The notes: generated from the sequence alone by a model not told the origin. A stretch of 64,000 nucleotides of DNA from Oxyura jamaicensis (GCF_011077185.1 NC_048896.1:63521734-63585733), one strand, 5' to 3'. Numbered from the stretch's first letter, positions 22,513-35,791 are shown. Numbers and translations are program-made.

Positions 22513-24302
22513 GTCAGTGAGATGAAGGCTAACCCACTGCAGGCTTTGATTTCACTAAAATCTAAGACTGGTCCCTAAGTGACTTGAAAGGTGCTGTAAA
22601 GCAAACCTTTGACTAATCTCTGCCATAGATACAAAACATTTTTTTTTTTTTGTTTTGGGTATTTATTTTTGTAATCACAATTGGTTGCACTAAAAATCTT
22701 TCTAATGTTGTAATGTTGTACTTTACAGAAAATGTTTGTTCTTGTTTAATTTGTGCTTTCCAATATTAAGTCAAAGATGCATGCTGTTCTTTGTCATTCT
22801 TAAGCACTATAAATGTAAAAGTATGTAACCTAACTAAGATGCACATAGGCCTTAAAATAGGTCCATGAGTCTTTGATTTTTGGACAAAATGCCGTCAGTC
22901 TTTCTTATTACCTTGTTGAGATAACAGTAAGATTGTTACTTGTAAGGAGTTCTGAGGTAGAAAAAAAGTGAAGTGCTTCCTCAAAAAGTAAATTTGTAAT
23001 GCTTTTTTGTTTTGTATATAAATTATTACTAGAACAGGAAGGGTTAACACTTCTAAAAGCATCTATTGGAAATAAGGGGTTCATATAGAAATACAGATGG
23101 ACTATGAATATGAGATTCTGAATCCATTATACCCAAAGGAAGTCCCTGCAAGATTAATTTGATAAATCACTAAAACCCAGGAGATCCTGTTTTTACAAAA
23201 AGCTACATTGTACTGTTTATCAGATTAACTGTAAGTCTTTAATAATGCCCTGGTTATAACCTGAATCCTTTGAGGATATAGATGATATCAATTAAAATAT
23301 GTTGTTGGAAAGGAAATTATGGGGCCCCTCTTTTCTCCCCTTTTCCCCTCAACCCCTTGGCTTGTATTAATACACCCTGCATTTCTTGGCTAACGGGACT
23401 GTAATTTGTTCCTCCTCAGACCAAACTGTAGTATGCCTTGCCACATGTTATTACAGATTTTACACTTCAGTGCACCTTATTGATGGTCCCTGAAAATGTA
23501 AAATATCATGGTTTAGCATGTCCAATTTATGAAAACTTATTTCTTCATAGTGTAGACACTTTTTTATACAAGCTAATAAGCTTTTCAAATAGCACTGATA
23601 GTAGGCCAGTTGTGTGCTTACTCATCTTAAGAATCACCATGAAGATTTTATGCATAAAACTTTCTTTCCTCTTCTTGATTGGCTCCTGTTTTAAGACATA
23701 CAGAAAATAGATATTCCAGATTCACACATCTCCATCAGGTAGTGAAAGAAATTGCTTGTAAGACTCATGCCTTCTATTATTTGAACTACTTTGCTTTTGT
23801 ACGAAGTGGGGAGAAATCCATCAGCAACATCACCAAAGATAGTTAAGCAAGAAAACCAGTAAGAAAATAATACGTATAACAGGGAGGAAACATATTTTTT
23901 TTTTTTTCACCCATTTCCTGTCAGCGTAAAGAAATAAAACTAGGAAATATAAAGGTAAAGTAAAACAGAAAATAAGCATGAACAACTGGAAGAGAGTTCT
24001 GACAGAGAAAGAAGGTAAAGATGATGACTACAGGGGAGGTTGAGATCCATTTACTGTGTGAAGACAGTCATTCAGATTGCTATATTTCACATCATTGTTG
24101 ATTTAAACTTATTTTATCTTTGAGCATTTTCCAGATTGTTTGTCTTAAATGTCTAAAGACAAGCCCTTTCTTTGCCATTCACAATTAAAGTTCATTCTCA
24201 TCATCTTCTGTCCCTTAATCATAGCCTCTTGTTTTCCAGACTGTTGCTTGTGCTGTGCTAATTTTTGGTGACTTCACTTTTTTTCTTTATCAAAATATAT
24301 TC

Positions 24303-24750
24303 AAGGAAATGTTGGGCTGAAAGAGACCCCAGGAAATTTTCATGCCCATTTCATTCCTATTTGGTAGAGGGGAGTAAGTATGTACCTAAATCATCCTAGG
24401 TATGCACTGTCTCAACTCCTAAAGAGTTTCCCTGAAGAAAATTATATGACCTCCATAGGTATCTTTTTGTATTCTGTTTTTGAAATGTGCTCATTAGTCT
24501 AGTGTTGTTTTTTTCTTATGTCTTACTTAAATCTACTTCTTTACTGCAAATTGAGTTAATTATTCTTTGTCTTATCCCAGAGAATGCCAAGAAAAATTCA
24601 TCACCATCTTCTTTGTAGCGGATCAGCACACTGCAAAATTGTTATGAGCATCCTTTGTCTTTTCTGGACTGTATAAACACAATTATCTTAACCTTTCTTC
24701 ATGCACCTGTTTTCCCAAACTATTTAATTTTTTGTAGGCATTTTTTTCCT
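24303..24750 (-). mobile_element. Ancient CR1/L3-like LINE relic, antisense
   Basis: On the + strand the order of blocks follows the reverse complement of the old amniote CR1 ORF2 end: 'tgttgggctgaaagagaccc', 'ctaaatcatcctaggtatgc', 'taaagagtttccctgaagaa', 'gcaaattgagttaattattc' with 'tttgtcttatcccagagaat', then 'cttctttgtagcgg' and 'cttttctggactgt'. Many indels separate the blocks. It is non-coding. The limits are approximate. Confidence 0.6.
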
Positions 24751-25519
24751 GTCATTTTTTTTTTCCTTTTCACCTGTATGCTTGCTGAAGTCAGCTGCCC
24801 AAACAAGCAGAGCCACGATGCTTAGTTGAGACCTTAATAGTCCCAAGTAGAGGAGGGTGATTTGGGGACTGTGCTTTTTAACAGCAGAATCAAATTCATT
24901 ATTCATATTTTGTTTGGAATTCATTATTATTCTCTGTAGTGGTCCTATTTGTTTCTTTGATATCTCCATCCTACATATAGAGTGGTTTTTGAGCTTCATT
25001 TACTGTCTGGAAGTCATTTTGCATTCTGTTTTTGTATTTGTTAGGGATTACAGTACTACCCAGAATAGTGTCATCAACATTTTTTACTTTATATTCCAAA
25101 TATATTTATATTCCAAATTACGTATGCTAATACAGCCCTCATCCTGCATAATGCTTATAGATCTTCAACACCAGTTATGGTGTTACTATATTCCTGCTTG
25201 TTGTAGTAGTGATCAGTATCTTTGTATTCTCCCATCTGTCTATATTCACCTTTTTTCTTTGTCTTATCCTCCAGTTGTAAAGTGACAGCCTTCTACCTCA
25301 TAGTTATTCTAGTTGGGCTGTAACATTATGTGGTAATGAAAAATAAAGTAAAAAAAAAAAATACCAGTAACCACAACTCAGCAAATGCAGTACAGGAGCT
25401 TACAGAACACTGGGTAATGGAAGTGTCATAAAACAAATGCCTGTATAAAATGCAGGATTACTTCTCTGGTAAGACTTGTTTGGGCTATTGCATTTCTGGA
25501 TTTCTTAGCAGACTTCTTA

Positions 25520-25586
25520 GAAGAATCTGTAAGATTCCATTAAGAGACATGCTGCTGTGTGATCTGCCAGAGAGAAAATGACAGAA
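25520..25586. repeat. Left copy of 67-bp direct repeat (target site duplication)
   Basis: It begins GAAGAATCTGTAAGATTCCA and ends AAAATGACAGAA. It is identical over 67 bases to 26475-26541. The two copies bracket a 5'-truncated CR1 exactly, so this is read as a target site duplication. Confidence 0.95.
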
Positions 25587-26474
25587 GTCATTTGACACCA
25601 AGTTAGGTGCGTGTGTCGATCTGCTCGAGGGTAGGAAGGCTCTGCAGGAGGATCTGGATAGGCTGCACCGATGGGCTGAGGTCAACTGCATGAAGTTTAA
25701 CAAGGCCAAGTGCCGGGTCCTGCACCTGGGGCGTAATAACCCCAAGCAGAGCTACAGGCTGGGAGATGAGTGGTTGGAGAGCTGCCAGGCAGGGAAGGAC
25801 CTGGGAGTGATAGTGGACAGTCGGCTGAATATGAGCCAGCAGTGTGCTCAGGTGGCCAAGAAGGCCAACGGCATCCTGGCTTGTATCAGAAATAGTGTGA
25901 CCAGCAGGGCTAGGGAGGTGATCGTCCCCCTGTACTCGGCTCTGGTGAGGCCGCACCTCGAGTACTGTGTTCAGTTTTGGGCCCCTCGCTACAAGAAGGA
26001 CATGGAGGTGCTTGAGCGGGTCCAAAGAAGGGCGACGAAGCTGGTGAGGGCCTGGAGAACAAGTCCTATGAGGAGCGGCTGAAGGAGCTGGGCTTATTCA
26101 GCCTGGAGAAGAGGAGGCTCAGGGGCGACCTTATCGCTCTCTACAGATACCTTAAAGGAGGCTGTAGAGAGGTGGGGGTTGGCCTGTTCTCCCACGTGCC
26201 TGGTGACAGGACGAGGGGGAATGGGCTAAAGTTGCGCCAGGGGAGTTTTAGGTTAGATGTTAGGAAGAGCTTCTTTACTGAAAGGGTTGTGAGGCATTGG
26301 AACAGGCTGCCCAGGGAGGTGGTTGAGTCACCATCCCTGGAAGTCTTCAAAAGACGTTTTAGATGTAGAGCTTAGGGATATGGTTTAGTGGGGACTGTTA
26401 GTGTTAGGTTAGAGGTTGGACTCGATGATCTTGAGGTCTCTTCCAACCTAGAAATTGTGATTCTGTGATTCTGT
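25587..26474 (+). mobile_element. Young 5'-truncated CR1 LINE, sense, with intact 3' tail
   Basis: The insert is 888 bp. Its 5' end falls just after the catalytic Asp pair of the reverse transcriptase, at the DTKLG block. Its 3' end is the CR1 hallmark, two octamers of ATTCTGTG (GTGATTCTGTGATTCTGTG). An ORF2 C-terminal frame is open from the truncation point through 26082, including residues such as VIVPLYSALVRPHLEYCVQF, then shifts frame. The last part continues in another frame at 26172-26375 (MGVGLFSHVPGDRTRG and on). The high GC and intact codons against an AT-rich intron indicate a recent insertion. It lies in the same orientation as PRDM5. Confidence 0.95.
25687..26375 (+). pseudogene. 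CR1 ORF2 C-terminal remnant, frameshifted
   Basis: This is the C-terminal part of the CR1 endonuclease/reverse-transcriptase protein after the polymerase active site. The first frame runs to 26082 and includes the LVRPHLEYCVQFWAP motif. At about 26045-26055 one base appears to be missing relative to other CR1 copies, which puts the next blocks (EERLKELGLF-type, then LFSHVPGDRTRG and NRLPREVVESPSLEVFKRRF) in another frame. The apparent start Met is internal to the original protein. It cannot encode an active enzyme. Confidence 0.85.
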
Positions 26475-26541
26475 GAAGAATCTGTAAGATTCCATTAAGA
26501 GACATGCTGCTGTGTGATCTGCCAGAGAGAAAATGACAGAA
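26475..26541. repeat. Right copy of 67-bp direct repeat (target site duplication)
   Basis: Identical to 25520-25586 and immediately downstream of the CR1 octamer tail. No mismatch was found by eye in 67 bases. Confidence 0.95.
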
Positions 26542-29323
26542 CTGAGGAGGAGCCTACTGATCTGTTTGAGGAGATTTTATGAAGAAAACTTGATTCCTTC
26601 TTAACTTATGGTCCTTTCTGCCTTATAGAGGGGGACTTCATGCAAAATCATGCTGAGGAGAATCACTCTTAAATGTTACCTATTTTTTTTTCCTGCCTTT
26701 TTTTACCTGGCAGGTCCACGTGTCTCCAAATTATTTTTTCTGCACTTTTTTGTTCAATGTCAGCCAGCATTTTGTTTTGCTGTGCAACCTTTGTTTGTCA
26801 TGATTGCTGTGAAAACAGCAGAAATGTAGTGAAATCCAAATGTCAAATATAATTTAAAAATTGTCAGATCACAGAGTAAATTGAGTTGAATGCAATGTTC
26901 TGTTATCCTTGTGTTCTTAAAAGCACTTTATTCTGACACAGAGTCTCATCCAATTCATCCAATTCTTGGAGTGGTAGATTGAAATTTAAGTTAGATTTTG
27001 GAAGCGTTTAACATGGGTGACTTTTATCTTCCAAGTTTTACTGCAGTTTTACCCCTAGGACTCTTTTGAATGACCTTTTGTTTTTCAGTAGACCTCATGA
27101 AAATTTTAAGATGGATAGTCCTGGTCGTGAAGGCATATATTTATCTGAGTATACGTTAATGTAGCTCAGATGTTTGCTAGCTTGTATAGCACTTATTAAC
27201 TTGTTTTCTGAAGATGTAGCTCTTCAAAGCCCTGTGCAACAATTTTAAGTATGTTCCGACTGTAATGTAATAGAGGTTTATGGTGATAGCTGTTACAGCT
27301 CCCCTAAAAAGAGTAATGTTATATTAATAAATCATTGCACAATCACATCTGTGATATTACTGAACTGAATGAACAAATTTGCATAGTGTACTCGTAAAGC
27401 ATATTACTTGACAAGTTCTCTTAATATGAAAATTTGTTTGAATATTTTTGTTAATAAAAATATTTGCTATACGTTAGTACTGTTTTACTAATTGTGTAGT
27501 TTTCTAACTGACTGAAAAGTGCCAGCAGTGGATTAATGTTTGATAGCTACAGCTGTTTAATGCATACATGTCTGTCTGATTCTTTTCTAAAGAATTGATT
27601 AGAGTACCAGCTTACCAGCTATAGAGTATGCATTTGATATCAATAGCTTTTTAAAGTGTGCACACTCAAGTCTGTCTGAACACAAATGTACTCAGTGAGA
27701 CTGTTTAATAAACAATGACCATAAATTGAAATCAGCTGTATAGAGGTAAAGCACAACCTTGGATTCTGATGTGTTAAATAGTAGACTTAAGAATACCTTA
27801 CAAGTTATTTCAAAGAACTGTGGCAGAGGGATTCTGATATTACTCGATTACAGAGCTTACATGTAAACTTCATTCAGCAATCTAAGTTAAAATCCAGATC
27901 ACTTTGGAAAGGGTAGAGTAGTAGATTGTTTGTGTATATAAGAGAAGTTAACCTGAAATGCAGCTGGGTAAACAGGATATTTCAAATGAATGATCTTTAC
28001 TTGTGCTTAACACCTGGTTCTGGCTAAGTATTTGGTTAAGCATCACCGTTCAGAGTGTGCAAACTTATAGAGATTGCAGGAAATGGCATAACCACTCTTT
28101 AGAGCAAAGTAAACGTTTTAGTAAACTGAAGTTAGTTTGGGAGTAGCAGAATAAAAACATGGTGAAGCAGCATTCTTACAGGGGATCTCTTTTTATTTTT
28201 TTCTTTTGTTTTAAGTGGAGGTCTTGGTTGATCTTTTTTACTGTGCTGTCCACAAATGTTTTTCATTAGTGTTGCACTGAACCTTTAATATTTGTTATTT
28301 TTAGCTGCTAGATTCTCCTCTCTGTAGAGCTCCCCAAAAATGTTTAATGAAACGTGATCTCTACCAGGAAGTTTTGCTGTCTAAGGCTGTAGTTCCAGAA
28401 GGCTAAAAAGTTTGTTTAGTTGCGCTGTGACCAGGTTAAGGTGAGGCTGCTGAAAGCAAGTGTAACACAGGGGAGGGTGAATGGTAACCCGGACAGGGTT
28501 TGCCATTGTAAAAAGTACTTGTGCTGCATGAGTTGCCTCTGTTCACCAGATTAAATAACAAAAATGGTGAAGTCGTTTCTTTTATCAGTATAATTACCAG
28601 TATAATTACTCTGACTTTGACTTTTTTTAAAGAATTCGTTTTTTTCCCATGTTCTTTAGCTGATGGTAGATATTGCCAACTGAAAGGGTACCTGGCTGTT
28701 AGCCATGTATGCATATATCCTTCATGCATGCCTTATGTGTATGTGCTGTGTCTGGAAGTGGAAATGTACTGAACTGAATGAAACTAAGACCTGCTAAATT
28801 CTAAATAAATGTGTCCCTAAGTGGTTTGGTGGAGCACAATCATTTTAAAACCACCCCTGTAGTTAATCAGATTTTCTTTCTACGAGTAGAGACAAATTCT
28901 AATAGAGTTTGATGGTATTTGTATTTTGTAATTATTACAGTAGTTATGAAGTAGTTATTGTGTTGTTATTTTTACTTGTGGCTGATTTACTAGAAGGAAA
29001 TGTTCTCAAAAGGTATTCTGCATCTGATTTTTAAGCTTTCATATTAATCATATTTTAAATGGATTGGTTATTATGATTTTGCATAGCCTTTGTTTCTAAA
29101 TAAAATTTTAGTGATTTTTTAAAAATGATTACGAACACTTTTTTGGGGGGAGATACTGTTGTTCATTGGGGGACTAGCAAAGGGGATATCACAATATCTG
29201 TAGATATTAGTGTAGTTGATGGCTCAGAATTAGTTATGGTCTATTAGAGAATTTTTGTATATGTAAGATGTGTGATCTTGTTTGAGACAGGTATTTAATT
29301 ATCATTAAATGCTCATTTTGCAG

Positions 29324-29408
29324 GTTCATGAGACCTTTGAATGTCAGGAATGTGACAAGAAATTTATTTCAGCTAACCAGCTAAAACGCCATATGATAAC
29401 TCATTCAG
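29324..29408 (+). CDS. PRDM5: PRDM5 coding exon (probably exon 9): end of finger 5 and finger 6
   Basis: This exon is 85 nt, entering in phase 0 and leaving after one base (CATTCAG|GTAACA). It encodes VHETFECQECDKKFISANQL followed by KRHMITHS. The first His completes finger 5. Finger 6 is a full C-x2-C-x12-H-x3-H unit. The linker to finger 7 (HSEKRPY) resembles the TGEKP linker and spans the next junction. The acceptor is TTTTGCAG. Confidence 0.97.
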
Positions 29409-30703
29409 GTAACATACAAAATGACACGAACCTATATATAATGTGTTAAGTATTTAGTGTATACTCAGTTTTATCTGAATTGGTTTCTTATAGAAGGCTT
29501 AATGAATTAATTCTGTGTTGTCCTCAGCTGTTCAAGCAAGTCTTAGATTCCAAGGAAACTATATAAGTTATCATTTCTAAGCCTTTCAAAAATCTAAGTG
29601 TAATGCAGTATTCTTACACCTGTTGCTGCTTTGTCAAGCTATTTTCGCATGCTAATTGGGCTAGATGATGTCAGTTAGCTGGGATGGGGTGAGAGATTGT
29701 TGCTTGGCTTATAGAGGAGGTGAAGAACTAGTGAGTGGCATTTTATGTTGAAAAGAAGAGGATGGGAGCTGAGGTATGTCATCAGGCAGAGATCTGTGAT
29801 AAAAGGGGAAACATTCGTGTATATTTATCTGTATATGTTTAGTGGGCTCATATATGCAAAGAGTTCTCAGGCAGAGGAAAACAGCTCATACCCCACACCA
29901 TTTCATAGCCCACACACAAAAGTTTCATTGTGCCTGTTTTCTGCCAGAACGTGTCACTGTGAGCAGGGAGTTGCCTGTCCATAGGCTTTGCAGTAGAATG
30001 CAAATTGGCTCTGCCAGGATTTCTGATCACTGCAATCTAGCGATTTTATATCTTTCACCAGTGATTAGAAACATCAACCAACACAACAGAAACACAAACG
30101 TTGTTCTGTCAAATACATTAACATTTTAAAAATGCAGGTTTTTACAGCTGCACAGTCTTGTAAATCAACTATTTTCTTGGTATCAGTCCACACCGAAAGC
30201 TCATTTCTTGTAACATAATCTATATTTCAGAGGCTCTTAGCTTGCTTTTGACATTTTTGGATGAGCATTAATGTTGCAGTCACCAGTCAAAGCATAAAGG
30301 CCTTTTTCATAGCATTTTTTGGTTTTGAAAGCTAATATGTATATTGTTAATTAAGTTTTAAAACATTTAAACTGTCATGCCCTCTTTCACATTTGTAATC
30401 TGGAAACAGGGTTTTCCTCTTTGAAGTCATTCTCTTTTGATTTAAGCTAATTAATCAGAATTTAGTATTAGCAATGATTATTGCAAAGAATGTGCCAATT
30501 TCTTGAGATACACCATGGCTCATCTGTTGTGAAGTGACATAACTGTCTAACATAAAGGGCATTAGTTGTCTTTCTAATTGGTTTAATCTTAATTGGGTTG
30601 ACTTAATTGCAAAAATCTCTCTGAGGAGATGACTGTCTCTGCCTTTCATCTTCTCCCCCTGTATAAAACAGGAGATTAAATGTCCCCCACTCATTTTCTA
30701 CAG
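29409..30703 (+). other. PRDM5: PRDM5 intron, 1.3 kb
   Basis: Donor CAG|GTAACA; acceptor TTTTCTACAG. AT-rich, with no recognisable repeat or gene. Small overlapping open frames at 29745-30129 show no domain. Confidence 0.85.
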
Positions 30704-30861
30704 AAAAACGCCCCTACACCTGCGAGGTTTGCAATAAGTCCTTCAAACGACTTGATCAAGTGACTGCACACAAAATAATACACAGTGAAGATAAACCTTA
30801 TAAATGCAAGCTTTGTGGAAAGGGATTTGCCCACAGAAATGTTTACAAGAATCACAAGAAG
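30704..30861 (+). CDS. PRDM5: PRDM5 coding exon (probably exon 10): finger 7 and most of finger 8
   Basis: This exon is 158 nt, completing a GAA codon at entry and leaving in phase 0 (AAG|GTAAAG). It encodes EKRPYTCEVCNKSFKRLDQV, then TAHKIIHSEDKPYKCKLCGK and GFAHRNVYKNHKK. Finger 7 is a complete C2H2 unit. Finger 8 has all but its last His, which is supplied by the following exon. The linker SEDKPYK is TGEKP-like. All zinc ligands expected in this exon are present. Confidence 0.97.
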
Positions 30862-33800
30862 GTAAAGCACTCTGCTGTTGTTGTTTACAGGTCTGCCAGC
30901 CTCAGATTTACAGATTTTTTTTTTCTTTAAAGGGTTGAACATGAAGCTCTGGCATGCTTATATTGGAAAATGTATTTTTTAGTGATTGTTGTTATAAGCA
31001 AAATCTCAAGATAATAACTGTAGTTAAAACAAAATAAGTGAAATAAGAAGGAAATCACACTTGCTTGATTAAAAGCATCAAATAAATTCCCATTTTGACT
31101 TTTTTTTGTTCTATTTTTGTTTTATTATTTTTTAACATTAGTATCTCAAGTTAAATTTTAAACTGATCTAATATTTTTTTCTTCAATTTTATTTTTTAAA
31201 ATACCACATTTGAATAAAACTGTAGTCTTGTTGCAGTCATTCCTAGTTGTTAGACTTAGCAGTAGATGCTTTCCAAGCTATACTGGATTTGCAATGAGTA
31301 GTGTTCCCACATTAAAACAACATCAGAAGAAACATTACCTGAGAAGTAGGCTCCTGAAGGGATGCTCTGCTTCTGTTGACTTAAGCTCAAATCTGCTTGA
31401 CCTAATTTTCATAATGCCTGTCATTAATTTTAACCTGGGTTTACATTTTTAATGGCAAAGCTGTATCCACAATGGCTGTATCAGAATTACAAGACAGAAG
31501 AAAATCTCTATTTTTGTGCCCAATATTTGGCAGTTTTATTTTTTTACTTTCCCCTTTTCTTTCTCCCTTTTGATGAAGCTGATACACCCATACTTACAAG
31601 TCTTTTGCAGTTTGGCTCCTGTTATATGCCATCTGGGAATTTGGCACAGGATCTTTGCACTATCTCTTGCACTTTCAGCAATAAATCATATTAGAGTAAT
31701 AATAATGCCTCTCAGGGTAAAATGGTGATGACTGTCTAAAACAGAAAGCAAGCAGAAATCTGCTGAAAGACAAGATTCAGTCCCATATATGTTGTGGTTA
31801 CATCTTGTGTTTTAGACTTTAATGGGGCAGAATCTCACAGATTGGATATATTCTAAGAAATATATAGAAAACTGTCTGGACAGATACTTCTGCATCTTAA
31901 ATGAATAGTTTTTGTGTGTTTCCCTAGGTTAATTTGCAGCTGATGACTGATAGGGAATTTTGGCTGTGAGTGGACTTTGGGTTAAGTATGAATAATGAGC
32001 AAACACTTTGACCCAATTCAGTGTTCAAAACAGCAGCACCACTAACATAAGCAAGGATTGCATAAAAGAATGTCACAGAATTGGTTCTTGTGTCTGTCAA
32101 GGATTAGAAACTCCACATAATAGGAGAAACATTAAAATTTAGACAGTGTTAGCAAGTACGTAATTTTGACAGAATTCTTTAAAGCATGTTGGAATACTTA
32201 TTTTCTGAACCTGTTTGCACATAGTACTGGATGTAAATTGTCCCTGTCCTATAATGAGAAAAACTTAGTTGTGTCTTTACATGAAGTTTACCCAAACAGT
32301 TGTGCATATTCACCCACCTACATTTAGGTTTCTAATTTCACTTGCTAAATGAAGGGTTAAGACTGAGAGACAGGACTTGACATAGATGTCCTGAGTTGCT
32401 TTTCTGAGACACCTATGTTTCTACTGAGTATAGAAGTTTTAAAGATACTGCTTAGCAGAACATGATGCCTAGATTTGGCCTTAGATGTCCCTAAAATCTT
32501 CAGTACAGGAACATATTTTTAACAAAGGTAAACAAGGAGAGGTAGGAGATAACAGAGGGAGATAGGAATATGTATACACAAAACAAATTGTAAGGTGTAA
32601 GCCAAGTATATGTTAGTTTGTGATGCCAAAATAGTTTTAAGTGCCATTATTTTGGCAGAGCTGTACTACTACAGGGGGAAGAGAACGAGAGTTCTGTTGC
32701 TTGGTCACAGAAATGATGAACCAGTAAGAGTCAAAATGTAAACTTTTATTTCTCATACTTCTGTGTATTTGTTCTACTCAGGTTTTTAATGAGTCTTCAC
32801 GTGTGTACTCCCTTAAGACCACACTTTAGGTTTCATTTTCTTCTGAAGCAAGAAAAATTGACCTCAATTATAATTGAAATTATAAGTGCTTTTTTTGAGT
32901 TATTCCTTTATGGAAGCTACTTGATCTGTTTTTGTTGGAAGTATCAGAATAAAAATGACATTTGGCTCTCACAACAGATGCTTTAAAATATTTCTTGGAT
33001 GTAGGTGGTTGGTCATTTCAAAGGTACAGAAGGAGAATAGTTTCACATTTCACTGGAAGATAGACGGGTTTTGCTATGAGCACGTCTACTCTGTTTAGTG
33101 GAGCACTGGGATGTGAACCCTACTTTAGCACTTGTTACACCCTTGTAGGCACACATCTGAGAGGCAGGAGCCATTAGTCTTTTTGTGGTATCACTCTGAT
33201 GTACTGCTGCTGCACACAAGCACTACGCTGCTCTGTGTAGGTGCATGTGCAAGCTTGCTTTGTCACTTGCTTGGAGATAGTGTTATGCAGCGTGGAAAGA
33301 GCTCAAATGTCTTGAAAAAGCTCAGACTAAATCACTGAGTGGTCATGGGAAGAATATGGCTCCATTTTTGTGACAGAGTGTAAGGATTAAAGTTGTGTTA
33401 TTGCAGTGGAAAATCTACTAACATTGCAGATTCAAAAGTAGTTGTGCAGGCATAACAGTGGGAGTGTATGTTAAGATAAGCAGATAAGAGGAAGAGAATA
33501 ATACCTGAAATTAAGAGACGAGCACAGTATTATGTTGTGTTACAGATAAAAGTAGTCACTTATCATTCAGGACAGACTGGATGAATGTGAATATTCTGTG
33601 CCATGTAATGCAGGTTACTTCTATACAGGACAATGCAAAGTTTTTGCTCCATCTGCTACTTTGCTATGTATAGAGGATGAGTTCAGAGAATAAAATATGA
33701 GGAAATGACAGTGAGCAGAAGTAGGTCACCAGACATGGGATTTTAAAGGGTTTATGGTTAATCCAGGGATATTTGGTCCTGGGGAGCATAATGATTTAAA

Positions 33801-35791
33801 GCAATTGTATTCCCTCATCTTCTCTACTGGGAATGGGTAGCCTTGGGCTGGGTTTGAACTTCCACAGATGCTATTGTAGGAAAGGCTGCCATGAGATATT
33901 CCTTAAAAGCCCATCCTTAGTTGCTTTGATTATATGACTGTCCAAAAAGTGCACTGAATTCTTCTGAAAATGGCCATCTGCAAACCTTAAAGGGTTGGAG
34001 GTGCAGGCTTTTTGTGGAATGATGACTTCATTTTGTACGGTTTCTGAAGACAGATGCCAGTGCCCAAACTGTATCCAAATAAGCCTAATCCAGCACCTAT
34101 AATTTCTGTACCTTTCAAAATACTGTAATCAGTGGTATCCAACAGAAAATAAGGAAATTAGAAAGGAATTGTTTACTCGATTTTAAAGTATTTAAGGGGA
34201 TAGAAACATGGAAAACAATTTTAAAGAAATGTGTTTAATTTTTGTAATCAAATAGAATCATAAATTGTGTTTTTCTACATAGTGTATATGCAAGTAGAGG
34301 AAAATGTGTATAATATAGTAGGAGTTTTTGGTTTTGTACTGTTGTTTATGGTCCAACTGGCATTTTAACAGTGGAAAGGTTCATTCAGCAATTTTGATCT
34401 CCTCTAGAGGAGACAACAGTAAAAACATCCGTTTTGGGTTTGTGCTTTATTTTCCGTTCCCCAGCCTGCTGGGAATGTCTGGTGAAGAAGTAGCACAAAA
34501 TAAAGTAATGGTATTTTTTTAGTCTAGATAGAATCTTTCTCATTGGACTGTGATTATAAAGAGTTGCAGTACTGCATCCAAACATTTACTGCATTTCAAG
34601 GTTTAGCGTGCTACTAATTTACAGAAAAAGCTATGGATAGTTTAGAAAACTGTGTAAACCTTCTATTTAGTGGTAGAACATCAGGTCACTGAAACTAATT
34701 GCAATGTTAGCAATATGTACTGCTTATATTCTACTCTAATTCAGGTTGTAAAATGAGACTGCAACTCACATTGTTTAGTTTGACCACCTTCTTTTTTTTT
34801 TGAATTCTAATGCTGCAGACTTCCATACTAGATGTTTCATCTTATTTGAATGGAAGGCAATTATAGAAATCTCTCTCCTGAGAGCAACTTCAGTCCATTT
34901 TTCCATATGCAAATCCAGAGCAGCCTTGTGTATTTTGCAAGATGCTGCTGGGACCCCTATCCAAAAATAAAATCAGTTATTTAATTGTATGAGCATAGTC
35001 TATTGCTTTGTACTGCTGTGTACTTATATGTAGCTAAAAAACAAAGTCTAATTTATGTGTGCACTGTGTACCTGTTACCAGATATGTACATGTATCCTAT
35101 TATATAGCAGATTGCATGGCTATTTAGTATATGCCCTCTCTTCTAGCAGCTTTTAGTAAACTTGTTAGCTGCTTTTTAATATTTAATGTGAGCTCGACAA
35201 ATGTACTGGCCCACTTCTGGGATTGGCAGTTCCTGTAGTATAACTGTGCTGCTCGTAGTTGATCCCAAGCTTGCATAACTAAGTGAAGAGCTTTGACAAT
35301 GGTGTTGACACATCCATCTCAAAGTGCATGTGCCTTGACAGCTGAGATTTTCTGCCCCTTCTCTGACTGAATGGAAGCTTTCTCTTTTCAGGAACCTATT
35401 AGTAGCACATAGGAGGACAGTATTAGAAATAATGTGCTTGTTTGCGGGGATAGCTTTCCTCATTAATATTTTCATGGCTTTTTGTAACACACGTAGCTTG
35501 TTTCTGGGCTTTTCACAGATGGGGCAGATGAGATGGGATATCTATGTACCCTTGCATGTGGGTATGACTAGTTAGACACTTGTAGTGAAGTTCAGAAATG
35601 TAGGTGAATTCTTGTATTTTGGTCAAAAGCCTAGAACTGGCAAGAGGATGCTAAGAAGGAATTATATGCAAGTGACTGTGCTCTTCAGAACTATCACTCA
35701 AGTGTTCTAAAACAGGGCATTTTTAAAATAAATGACATGAAATTTGCGCTTGTGAAAGGTGCCAGATTGACAGCCCTAGAGACTGAACCCT

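Larger units (their letters stand above)
22513..29323 (+). other. PRDM5: PRDM5 intron, 6.8 kb
   Basis: Donor AAG|GTCAGT; acceptor TTTTGCAG. It contains an antisense ancient CR1 relic (about 24303-24750) and a recent sense CR1 with a 67-bp target duplication (25520-26541). The open frames at 23438-23710 and 24857-25285 have no recognisable protein family and no exon-like context. The rest is AT-rich and unassigned. Confidence 0.85.

Noticed and set aside
24857..25285. 142-codon open frame on the + strand
   Set aside because: Composition is that of AT-rich intron (Ile, Leu, Phe, Tyr and Cys rich), with no domain and no exon or promoter context.
25690..26082. 130-codon frame as a host gene
   Set aside because: It is the C-terminal part of CR1 ORF2 within a 5'-truncated element, not a host gene.
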